From the NCBI GenBank assembly GCA_030527065.1, contig JAUNBO010000100.1, positions 1 through 6,871 on the forward strand: 6,871 bases of DNA. Reading direction: 5' to 3'. The position numbers were made by a program, and so were the translations under genes. Source of the stretch: Bacillota bacterium (GTDB lineage Bacteria; Bacillota; Clostridia; Peptostreptococcales; Anaerovoracaceae). The notes below the pieces were generated by a model. The model was not told the DNA's origin. It did not search any database and saw nothing but the letters and a program-made list of their open reading frames with translations. Shown here in pieces: positions 1-6,093 of this stretch. Position 1 is the first letter of the stretch; each line of letters opens with the position of its first letter.

Positions 1-2
1 AT

Positions 3-353
3 CCCTCTGTGGAGATCATCATAGACCTTCACAGAGATGCGGCGGCTTACAGCGGTGGCACGGGCAAGACTTTTTCGACGGAGGGGAAAACGGGAGCGCA
101 GTTCAGCCTGGTGGTGGGCATAGGGAACGGCAACGCTTCGCAGCTCATGTCCTTCGCACAGGAGGTAATGGACACGGCGGAAGCCCTGTATCCGGGCTTC
201 CCGGACCGTATCATAGAGAAAGATTACAAATACAATCAATATGTGGGGGACCGCTGCCTGCTGCTGGAAATGGGCAACAATGAAAACGATATTGAGGAAG
301 TGAAGGTTTCCGCACGCTGCTTTGCCCGGGTGCTGGAGGAGCTGCTGGAATAG
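3..353 (+). CDS. spoIIP: Stage II sporulation protein P, C-terminal part (5' end outside window)
   Basis: The frame is open from the left edge (the first full codon is base 3) to TAG at 351-353, giving about 116 residues. The GTG at base 9 is an internal Val codon, not a real start. Family-typical features are IIIDLHRDA near the start, VVGIGNGN, ALYPGFPDRII, KYNQYVGD and MGNNENDIEEVK close to the end. In SpoIIP the His of the HRDA motif belongs to the metal and catalytic centre. SpoIIP is a cell-wall amidase/endopeptidase that works with SpoIID and SpoIIM at the mother-cell membrane, thinning septal peptidoglycan and driving engulfment of the forespore. Its N-terminal membrane anchor and first catalytic motifs would lie upstream of the window. 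No terminator follows, so the next small gene is probably in the same transcript. I am confident of the family. The only real doubt is whether the unseen 5' part is intact. Confidence 0.9.
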   Translation, partial: PSVEIIIDLHRDAAAYSGGTGKTFSTEGKTGAQFSLVVGIGNGNASQLMSFAQEVMDTAEALYPGFPDRIIEKDYKYNQYVGDRCLLLEMGNNENDIEEVKVSARCFARVLEELLE

Positions 354-379
354 TCCCGCCGGGCAGGGAGAAAAAAGAG

Positions 380-384
380 AGGAG
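380..384 (+). promoter_or_regulatory. Ribosome binding site of the small membrane protein gene
   Basis: AGGAG lies 6 nt before ATG 391 and decides the start against the longer upstream in-frame extension. Confidence 0.6.
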
Positions 385-390
385 AAGCAC

Positions 391-648
391 ATGAGCAGAA
401 AAGAGAGAAGTCCGGAGGAAAAAGCCCTGAGGAAAAGCCGCCGTCTGCGGCGGCTGGCGGTATGCTCCCTGCTGGTCTTTTTCGCAGGGGGGCTGCTGAT
501 GGTGGACCTGGCCTACAGCCGCATGACGGAGGAGGAGGGGAAAATCGTCGGCGCCTTTTCCCAATCTTTGGACAAGCTGTCCGATTCCGCCGCCGATGTG
601 GCGGAGACCGTCTCGGTCATGGCCCGGATCATCCGGGAAGAGCAGTAG
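391..648 (+). CDS. Small single-pass membrane protein, unknown function
   Basis: This gene encodes 85 residues. ATG 391 is chosen because AGGAG (380-384) lies 6 nt upstream; an in-frame extension to 322 would run back into spoIIP and has no such site. Residues 1-21 are strongly basic (MSRKER..., RKSRRLRR). Residues 22-41 form one hydrophobic segment (LAVCSLLVFFAGGLLMVDLA). Residues 45-85 are a polar, probably helical tail (MTEEEGK...LSDSAADVAETVSVMARIIREEQ). The positive-inside rule puts the N-terminus in the cytoplasm and the tail outside. It starts 37 nt after spoIIP with no terminator between, so co-transcription and a sporulation-linked role are possible, but this is inference from position only. 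I do not recognise a named family. Its last 20 bases overlap the 3' end of the opposing tetR gene. Confidence 0.7.
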   Translation: MSRKERSPEEKALRKSRRLRRLAVCSLLVFFAGGLLMVDLAYSRMTEEEGKIVGAFSQSLDKLSDSAADVAETVSVMARIIREEQ

Positions 649-1219
649 CGGCCCCGGCCCGGAGGCATGGGAGAAGAGAATTCTGAATGATGAGAGAGAT
701 GTAGCGGACGGTCTTTTCCCGGTCAAGGGGCGATTTGCGCTGGAGCCAGTCCACCAGGTTCCCCGCCAGAGCTTCCGTATAGAAGCGGCAGAGAAACAGC
801 TTGAAATCCTCCGGAGCGCAGAGCCCGGCCTCCCGCTCCGCAGCATCCGCCAGGCTGCGGAACATGCTGATGAAATCGGAGAAAAGGAAAGCCTTCAGGC
901 CGTCCCGCCCCATGGAGTCGTAGGCGCAGTTCAGGATGTGCTGGTTGGCCTCCACATAGTCCATGACAAAATGAATGGCCTCCTCATAATGCGCTATCAA
1001 GTCGAACTGCTCCAGCACCGTTACGGCCTCCTGCCGCAGCGTCCATTCCAGCAAATCGTAGACGTCCCGGAAATGATAGTAAAAGGTCTTGCGGTTCACG
1101 CCGCAGTCGGCTGTGATCTCGCTGACAGTGACTCTGGAAAGGGCTTTTTTGCCCATGGCCTTTTTCAGAGAAGCCGCCAGGGCCTTCTTTGTATTCAGCG
1201 TGCTTGCTTCGTATTTCAT
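629..1219 (-). CDS. TetR/AcrR-family transcriptional regulator
   Basis: This gene encodes 196 residues from ATG 1219 (minus strand) to TGA at 631-629. That start is preferred over an in-frame GTG-type extension to 1261 because AGGTGGG (plus 1226-1232) lies 6 nt upstream of it. Residues 8-50 form the DNA-binding domain: a first helix (TKKALAASLKKAM), then the helix-turn-helix TVSEITADCGVNRKTFYYHF (31-50), with the FYYHF end typical of TetR proteins. The remainder is an all-helical ligand/dimerisation region, including YDLLEWTLRQEA and a Cys- and Phe-rich stretch around 98-145. The N-terminus resembles the DhaS-like Firmicutes branch. It is divergent from the MMPL transporter operon, the usual arrangement of a TetR repressor with its target pump. 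Repression of that operon and of itself is inferred. The ligand is unknown; hydrophobic or amphipathic compounds are common for the family. Confidence 0.9.
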   Translation of the reverse strand: MKYEASTLNTKKALAASLKKAMGKKALSRVTVSEITADCGVNRKTFYYHFRDVYDLLEWTLRQEAVTVLEQFDLIAHYEEAIHFVMDYVEANQHILNCAYDSMGRDGLKAFLFSDFISMFRSLADAAEREAGLCAPEDFKLFLCRFYTEALAGNLVDWLQRKSPLDREKTVRYISLIIQNSLLPCLRAGAATALPG

Positions 1220-1225
1220 GGTTTT

Positions 1226-1232
1226 CCCACCT
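1226..1232 (-). promoter_or_regulatory. Ribosome binding site of tetR
   Basis: On the minus strand AGGTGGG lies 6 nt ahead of ATG 1219. It decides the start over the longer frame that begins at 1261. Confidence 0.7.
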
Positions 1233-1235
1233 GTT

Positions 1236-1253
1236 TGAAAGATATCGCTTTCA
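1236..1253. promoter_or_regulatory. 18-bp palindrome upstream of tetR, candidate operator
   Basis: TGAAAG-ATATCG-CTTTCA is an inverted repeat with perfect 6-bp arms; 14 of 18 positions are symmetric. It lies 17 bp upstream of the tetR start, just ahead of its ribosome binding site. The length and symmetry suit a TetR-family dimer site, so autoregulation by roadblock is plausible. Binding is inferred. Confidence 0.35.
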
Positions 1254-1256
1254 GCC

Positions 1257-1317
1257 GGCAAAGGCGCATATCCCCGGACGGGGGCGTTTCCCTACAGCCC
1301 CTGCGCTTGCCTTTGCC
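1257..1317 (-). other. Long inverted repeat in the tetR leader (possible RNA stem-loop)
   Basis: GGCAAAGGC (1257-1265) is exactly complementary to GCCTTTGCC (1309-1317). The pairing continues inward with GCA (1266-1268) against TGC (1302-1304) after a 4-nt bulge. Nested inside is CCCC (1272-1275) facing GGGG (1281-1284). If tetR is transcribed from the promoter proposed at 1335-1363, this structure forms the first part of its mRNA leader. No T-run follows on either strand, so it does not look like an intrinsic terminator. It matches no riboswitch class I recognise. Confidence 0.35.
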
Positions 1318-1334
1318 CTGTAAAGCACATCATA

Positions 1335-1363
1335 ACTATATACTGGTATGAAAACGGGTGCAA
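1335..1363 (-). promoter_or_regulatory. Candidate sigma-A promoter of tetR
   Basis: On the minus strand, -35 TTGCAC (plus 1358-1363) and -10 TATAGT (plus 1335-1340, five of six consensus bases) are separated by exactly 17 bp. The -35 is weak, matching three of six. Transcription would begin near 1328, giving a leader of about 110 nt that contains both the 1257-1317 inverted repeat and the 1236-1253 palindrome. Confidence 0.4.
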
Positions 1364-1437
1364 CGGGGAAAATGGGACATTTGACCATCAAATTTGCCTT
1401 TTTGTCCGGTTTTTAGCTAAATCCAGGAATTTGTCCG

Positions 1438-1466
1438 TTTTCAAAGCCCGGCACATCTTCTAAAAT
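1438..1466 (+). promoter_or_regulatory. Candidate promoter of the transporter operon
   Basis: TTTTCA (1438-1443, four of six consensus bases) and TAAAAT (1461-1466, five of six) are separated by 17 bp. Transcription would start near 1473, only about 4 nt before ATG 1477. That would make a nearly leaderless mRNA, which agrees with the absence of a clear Shine-Dalgarno sequence there. No better rightward promoter is visible between 1340 and 1476. Confidence 0.3.
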
Positions 1467-1476
1467 ACAAAGCAGC

Positions 1477-3597
1477 ATGAAGAAAGGGCGTACGGAAAAG
1501 GCCGGTGCGCATAAAAAAGTGAGTACAGAGAGATTTTTTGAAGCTGTTGTGAAATACCGGAAGACCATCATTTTTGCCTTTGTGGCCTGCGCGGTGTTCG
1601 GGGCCCTCTGCCGGCAGCTGGTGGCCATCAACTACGATATGAATGATTATCTGCCTGCGGAAAGCCCTTCCACCATCTCTTTGGAGGTGATGAAGGAGGA
1701 GTTTGAAGGGGGCATTCCCAATGCGCGGGTGATGGTGGAGGATGTATCCATCCCCCAGGCTCTGGAATATAAAGCGGCGCTGGAAGAGATCCCGGCGGTG
1801 ACGGAGGTGACATGGCTGGACGACGCCGCAGACCTGGCCGTGCCCTTGGAAACCATGGACCCGGACGTGACGGAAACCTATTACAAAGACGGTATGGCCC
1901 TGTTTTCCGTAGTGATAGACGAGGAGCGGGGCCTTCCGGCAGTGGCCGCCATCAGAGAACTCATCGGAGAAGAAAATTCCATGACGGGCTCCTATGTCGC
2001 CACCGCCGCAGCAACGGAGAGCACCGTCACAGAGATCAGGAAGATTACGGTCATCGCCGTGCTGTTCGTGATCCTGGTGCTGACGCTGACCACCGATTCC
2101 TGGGCGGAGCCCCTGCTGCTGCTGGCGGGCCTGGGCATATCCATTCTCATCAATGCCGGCAGCAACCTGATTTTCGGAGAGATCTCCTTTGTCACCAACG
2201 CCGCCGGCACCATATTGCAGCTGGCCATCTCCCTGGATTTCTTCGTGTTCCTGATCCATCGTTTCAAGGAATGCCGGGGGCAGTACGGCAGCGCGGAGCG
2301 GGATATGGTCCAGGCTCTGCAAAAAGCAGGGGTGGCCATTCTGTCCAGCGGGCTCACGGTGATGATCGGGTTTATGGCCCTGGCGGTGATGCGGTTTCGC
2401 ATCGGGCCGGACCTGGGACTGGCTCTGGCCAAAGGAATCTGCATCAGCCTGATAGCGGTGTTCACCTTTATGCCGGCCCTGCTGGTGGAGGCAAGAGGCC
2501 TGATAGAGCGCACCCGCCACCGGCCCTTCCTGCCGGATCTGACAGGCTTTGGCAGGCTGGTCCGTCGGATGATGATACTGCTGGTATGCGTTTTTATCAT
2601 CCTTCCGGTCCCTGCTTACATGGCGGCCCGGGCCAACGATTTCTACTACGGCTCGTCCCATATTTTCGAAGAAGGGACCCAGTTCGGGGACGATACGGCC
2701 CGCATAGAGGAAACCTTCGGCAAGGGCGATACCTATGTGCTGCTGGTGCCGAAAGGGGATTTTGCGGAGGAGACGGCTCTTTCGGCAGAGCTTCAGGCCC
2801 TGCCCCAGGTGAAGAGCATTCTTTCCTATGTGGACGTGGCGGGGGCGGAGGTGCCTGTGGACTATCTGGAGGAGGGGGACCTGGCCCTGTTGCTCTCCTC
2901 CGGCTACAGCCGCATGGTCCTTTCCGTGGAGGCGGAGTATGAGGGCGAAGAGACCTTCGACTTGGTGCAGACTATCCGAAGCATTGCTGCCGCCCACTAC
3001 CCGGAGGGCCATTATCTGGCGGGAGAGGGAGTCAGCACCCGGGACCTGATGGAGACCGTCACCGACGACGGGGAGCGGGTGGATCTTATCGCCATCGGAG
3101 CGGTGTTGGCAGTGCTTCTGCTGGCCACAGGCTCCGTTTCCCTGCCGGTGCTGCTGGTGCTGGTCATAGAGACTGCCATCTGGCTCAACTATACCATTTC
3201 CTATTTCAATGGCCAGCCCGTGTTCTACATCGCATATCTCATTATAGGGGCTGTGCAGCTGGGAGCTACGGTGGACTATGCCATTCTGCTGGCGGACCGC
3301 TACAAGGAATGCCGCCTGAGTTACGGAAAGGGGGAGGCGGTGGAACGGACCGTGACTACGGTGACGGTGCCCATCCTCACCTCCGGCAGCGCCCTGGTGG
3401 TGTGCGGCTTTCTGCTGGGGGCCATCTCCACCCATGGGGTTTTGGCGCAGCTGGGTATGTTTCTGGGAAAAGGGACGCTGTTTTCCCTGTTGATGGTGCT
3501 GTTCGTCCTGCCGGGGCTCCTGTACCTGTGCGACGGTCTTATCCGCCGCAGCACCCGGGGCGGGAAATCATTTAAAAAGGAAAAGGAAGAAGCGTGA
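1477..3597 (+). CDS. MMPL-family (RND superfamily) transporter
   Basis: This gene encodes 706 residues with the classical duplicated RND plan. There are about 12 membrane segments: TM1 (about 29-50), then a large external loop (51-185), TM2-6 (about 190-337), TM7 (about 364-384), a second external loop (385-533), and TM8-12 (about 535-686). The halves match around TM4 and TM10: SLDFFVFLIHRFKECR (252-267) and TVDYAILLADRYKECR (598-613). These carry Asp254 and Asp600 at the positions of the proton-relay aspartates of MmpL proteins. The N-terminal half has Phe255 where Tyr is usual, while the C-terminal half keeps Tyr601. MMPL proteins use proton motive force to export lipids, amphiphiles or drugs. 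The substrate cannot be read from sequence. ATG 1477 has no strong ribosome binding site (AAAG only), but no better in-frame start precedes the stop at 1414. The gene ends in TGATG, coupling it to the heptad-repeat gene. Regulation by the divergent TetR is likely. Confidence 0.9.
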   Translation: MKKGRTEKAGAHKKVSTERFFEAVVKYRKTIIFAFVACAVFGALCRQLVAINYDMNDYLPAESPSTISLEVMKEEFEGGIPNARVMVEDVSIPQALEYKAALEEIPAVTEVTWLDDAADLAVPLETMDPDVTETYYKDGMALFSVVIDEERGLPAVAAIRELIGEENSMTGSYVATAAATESTVTEIRKITVIAVLFVILVLTLTTDSWAEPLLLLAGLGISILINAGSNLIFGEISFVTNAAGTILQLAISLDFFVFLIHRFKECRGQYGSAERDMVQALQKAGVAILSSGLTVMIGFMALAVMRFRIGPDLGLALAKGICISLIAVFTFMPALLVEARGLIERTRHRPFLPDLTGFGRLVRRMMILLVCVFIILPVPAYMAARANDFYYGSSHIFEEGTQFGDDTARIEETFGKGDTYVLLVPKGDFAEETALSAELQALPQVKSILSYVDVAGAEVPVDYLEEGDLALLLSSGYSRMVLSVEAEYEGEETFDLVQTIRSIAAAHYPEGHYLAGEGVSTRDLMETVTDDGERVDLIAIGAVLAVLLLATGSVSLPVLLVLVIETAIWLNYTISYFNGQPVFYIAYLIIGAVQLGATVDYAILLADRYKECRLSYGKGEAVERTVTTVTVPILTSGSALVVCGFLLGAISTHGVLAQLGMFLGKGTLFSLLMVLFVLPGLLYLCDGLIRRSTRGGKSFKKEKEEA

Positions 3598-3599
3598 TG
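3583..3599 (+). promoter_or_regulatory. Ribosome binding site and TGATG stop/start overlap
   Basis: AAGGAAG (3583-3589) lies 7 nt before ATG 3597. The transporter's TGA (3595-3597) shares its last base with this ATG. This favours ATG 3597 over the in-frame GTG 3594, ATG 3600 and ATG 3606, and suggests translational coupling. Confidence 0.6.
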
Positions 3600-6092
3600 A
3601 TGCTGATGAAGAGGAAGGGATCGAAGAAAGAGAGGGAAGGATACGGAGCGGGGGAAAGGCTGCCGGCTCCAAAGGGCTCCGGGCCGGCTTGGGGCAGTCC
3701 GGCCAAAAACCGGGGCCTGACCCCAAAGGCGGAGAGAGTCGTTTCCGGTCAGCGAGGCCGGCGGGCCCTGGCCCTGGCTCTGGCGGCGCTGCTGCTGCTG
3801 TCCCCTGTCCTGGCCGGGGCGGTCCTGGCTGCGGAGGGGAACACGCCCAAGGAGGAAGTGGTCTATATCAACCTCAACGGAGACGGCTCCGTGGACAAGG
3901 TCTATGTGGTGAACATCTTTGATCTGGACGAGGACGGGCGCATCATAGATTACGGAGATTATACGGCCCTGAGAAACATGACCACCAGCGACGAGCTGAT
4001 TTTTGAGAACCAGACGGTGCTGGTGGACGCCGGCGCAGGGCGGCTCTATTATGAAGGAGTCCTGAACAGCAGCGTCATTCCCTGGGTCTTCGATATCCGG
4101 TATTATCTCGACGGCGCAGAGTATGAGGCCGAAGAGCTGGCGGGGCGCAGCGGGGCTTTTCGCCTGGCTATGGCCGTAAAGCAGAACCCGGACTGCGACA
4201 GCGTCTTTTTCGACAAGTATGCCCTGCAGGCCACCTTTACCCTGGATACGGCTCTCTGCTCCGACATTGGGGCGGAGGGGGCCACGGCGGCCAACGTGGG
4301 CGGCGACAGGCAGCTGACGTACATCATCGTTCCCGGCAGCGAAAAGGAGATAGAGATCACTGCGGACGTGAAGGATTTTGAAATGGCCGGCATTGCCATA
4401 AACGGCGTTTCCATGGAGATGGACATGGATCTGGAACTGGACGGCAACGAGGATCTGCAGGCGCTTCAGGACGGAGCAGAAGAGCTGGACGATGGCGCAA
4501 GGGAACTGGACGAAGGGGCCGGCACGCTTCATGACGGAGTGGAAGAGCTTGACGAGGGCGTCGGGGAGCTTATGGAGGGAGCCGACGAGCTGGCGGACGG
4601 AGCCGGGAGCCTTTATGACGGGGCGGCGGAGCTGGATGACGGCGCAAAGAAGTTGCGGGACGGTGCAGAAGAATTGGAGGATGGGGCCGATCAGCTGCTG
4701 GAGGGCGCCAGCGACCTGCGGAGCGGAGCCCAGAGATTGTACAGCGGAGCCGGTGAGCTTTACAGCGGCCTCAATGCGCTCCAGGCGCAGAACAGCACAC
4801 TCCAGACCATGAGCAGCCTCCTGTACGGTCAGGCCCTGTCCATGTATGGCGGAGCCCTCAGCGCCGTAGGGCATTCTGTGGGCGAAGGCAGTACGGCGGC
4901 GGAATTGACGGCCATGATGGAAACCCGCAGGGGGACGCTGCTGGGGGACGCCGCGCAGGAGCAGGCGGTGCAGGACGCCATTGGGGCCCGGATGGGAGAA
5001 CTTTCGGCGATAGCGGGAGATACGGGAGGCAATTACACGCCGGAGGAAATGGCCCTGGCCCAGGTAGCGCTGAACTATTGGGGCATGACTCTGGTCCTGC
5101 AGGGGATGGAGCAGTACCAGGAGGCTCTCGGGGCTGCGCTGGCGGCGGCGGGGGACGACCCCCAGGCCCAGGCTCAGGCCAGAGCGGACTGTGCCGCCGC
5201 CTATACTTCGGTGCTCCGGGAGTACGAAGCCCTGCTGGCACCGTATCTGGCTACCGCCGGGGGAGACCAAACGACGGCCCAAGGGGCCCTTCTGGCTGCG
5301 TACAGCCAATTGGAGGCCCAGGTGGGGGCGGCGGAGCAAGGCGCAGTGGAAGGGAAGGCTGCCGCAACCCTTACGACCCTTGTATCTGGAGACAGCGTCT
5401 ACCAGGCCCTGGCGGCCCTCTGCTATTATAAAGGGGTAATTGAATACACCGATGGCGTGGCCGCCGCATCCTCCGGCGCAGCCGGTCTGGTCAGCGGGGC
5501 CCGGAGCCTTACCTATGGAGCCGCCCGGCTGTACAGCGGGGCGGAAGACCTGCTGGAGGGCAGCCGGGACCTTCTGGACGCTCTGGAGGAAATGACAGAC
5601 GGTACAGGAGAGCTGCTGGAAGGGACTCTGGAGCTTCACGACGGCGTCCTGACCCTGCGGGACGGGGTGATCGCCCTGGAGGACGGCACGGTGGAGCTTC
5701 TGGACGGCGTTCTGGAGCTGGGGGACGGCACGAGGGCCCTCTGTGACGGCACTCTGGAGCTTCTGGACGGCGCCATAGAGCTCCTGGACGGTACAGTGCG
5801 GCTCCACGACGGCACGGTGACGCTGGCGGACGGCACTCTGGAGCTGCGGGATAAAACCACCACCGCCAGCTTGCAAGACAAGATAGAAAAGATGCTGGAC
5901 CGGGTCCTGGGCGGCGACCTGGAGACCGTTTCCTTCGCTTCCCCTAAAAACACCGGGGTGGAATTCGTCCAATTCGTCATCAAGACCCCGGCCATATCCA
6001 TTCCGCAGGCGGAAGCGGAACCGGAGGAAGAAGAGCCCATGAATTTCTGGCAGCGGCTCACGGCCCTGTTCCGCCGGGATACGGGCGAATAA
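3597..6092 (+). CDS. Exported xxxLxxG heptad-repeat protein, partner of the MMPL transporter
   Basis: This gene encodes 831 residues from ATG 3597 to TAA 6090-6092. Residues 1-55 are basic. Residues 57-79 are hydrophobic (ALALALAALLLLSPVLAGAVLA) and end in AVLAA/EG, which could be a signal-peptidase site or an anchor. Residues about 85-280 look like a globular extracellular domain (EEVVYINLNGDGSVDKVYVVN... through KEIEITADVKDF). Residues 290-394 hold 15 uninterrupted heptads (LQDGAEE, LDDGARE...). Residues about 395-616 are Ala/Gln-rich and probably helical. Residues 617-749 are a second heptad tract. The C-terminus has EFVQFVIKT, an acidic linker (EPEEEE) and an amphipathic end (FWQRLTALFRR), with no C-terminal membrane segment. 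Such heptads occur in YhgE/Pip-type and other Gram-positive surface proteins (TIGR03057-type repeat). Coupling to the pump gene suggests a joint role in export outside the membrane; an adaptor or scaffold role is inference. It is not a known enzyme. Confidence 0.8.
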   Translation: MMLMKRKGSKKEREGYGAGERLPAPKGSGPAWGSPAKNRGLTPKAERVVSGQRGRRALALALAALLLLSPVLAGAVLAAEGNTPKEEVVYINLNGDGSVDKVYVVNIFDLDEDGRIIDYGDYTALRNMTTSDELIFENQTVLVDAGAGRLYYEGVLNSSVIPWVFDIRYYLDGAEYEAEELAGRSGAFRLAMAVKQNPDCDSVFFDKYALQATFTLDTALCSDIGAEGATAANVGGDRQLTYIIVPGSEKEIEITADVKDFEMAGIAINGVSMEMDMDLELDGNEDLQALQDGAEELDDGARELDEGAGTLHDGVEELDEGVGELMEGADELADGAGSLYDGAAELDDGAKKLRDGAEELEDGADQLLEGASDLRSGAQRLYSGAGELYSGLNALQAQNSTLQTMSSLLYGQALSMYGGALSAVGHSVGEGSTAAELTAMMETRRGTLLGDAAQEQAVQDAIGARMGELSAIAGDTGGNYTPEEMALAQVALNYWGMTLVLQGMEQYQEALGAALAAAGDDPQAQAQARADCAAAYTSVLREYEALLAPYLATAGGDQTTAQGALLAAYSQLEAQVGAAEQGAVEGKAAATLTTLVSGDSVYQALAALCYYKGVIEYTDGVAAASSGAAGLVSGARSLTYGAARLYSGAEDLLEGSRDLLDALEEMTDGTGELLEGTLELHDGVLTLRDGVIALEDGTVELLDGVLELGDGTRALCDGTLELLDGAIELLDGTVRLHDGTVTLADGTLELRDKTTTASLQDKIEKMLDRVLGGDLETVSFASPKNTGVEFVQFVIKTPAISIPQAEAEPEEEEPMNFWQRLTALFRRDTGE
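4464..4778 (+). repeat. First heptad tract: 15 tandem LxDGxxx units
   Basis: Fifteen consecutive 21-bp units encode seven-residue repeats with Leu at the first position and Gly at the fourth. Examples are LDDGARE, LDEGAGT, LADGAGS, LYDGAAE and LYSGAGE. The residue after Gly is nearly always Ala, and Glu/Asp/Lys are frequent, so the tract is acidic and looks helix-favouring. It sits between the N-terminal extracellular domain and the Ala-rich middle of the protein. The units are diverged at DNA level, so this is old repetition, not a recent tandem duplication. Confidence 0.85.
5445..5843 (+). repeat. Second heptad tract: about 19 units, partly degenerate at its start
   Basis: The register begins loosely (YTDGVAA, ASSGAAG), continues through LVSGARS, LTYGAAR and LYSGAED, and is imperfect at LLDALEE (no Gly) and MTDGTGE (Met for Leu). 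It then becomes very regular from LLEGTLE to LADGTLE. Unlike the first tract, the residue after Gly is mostly Thr or Val, and beta-branched residues are common (GTVELLDGVLEL). Some units are close at DNA level: GAGCTTCTGGACGGC occurs near 5695 and again near 5757. This makes slippage or recombination between units possible. Confidence 0.8.
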
Positions 6093-6093
6093 T

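Noticed and set aside
606..618. GACCG-tct-CGGTC hairpin near the convergent gene ends
   Set aside because: The stem is only 5 bp, it lies inside the small-protein coding sequence, and no T-run follows on either strand, so it is not credible as a terminator.
596..1351. Plus-strand open frame opposite tetR
   Set aside because: The minus strand encodes a clear TetR protein with a helix-turn-helix and ribosome binding site. The plus frame has no recognisable features.
1381..1386. TTGACC as a -35 box for the transporter operon
   Set aside because: No -10-like hexamer lies 16-18 bp downstream (the region reads TGTCCGGT).
1441..3435. Minus-strand open frame (664 codons) opposite the MMPL gene
   Set aside because: It is a shadow of the transporter. 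Its product is His/Gln/Gly-rich without membrane segments or family features, while the plus frame is a textbook MMPL protein.
4464..5843. Regular 21-bp repeats considered as a CRISPR array or satellite
   Set aside because: The period is exactly seven codons in the coding frame, conserved at the amino-acid and not the DNA level, with no spacers.
3321..5972. Very long minus-strand open frame (883 codons) opposite the heptad gene
   Set aside because: It is antisense to a clearly coding gene with a signal sequence, repeats and operon context. The frame is open because the repeated GC-rich codons rarely give stops on the opposite strand. Its translation is low-complexity, with no recognisable domain and no ribosome binding site.
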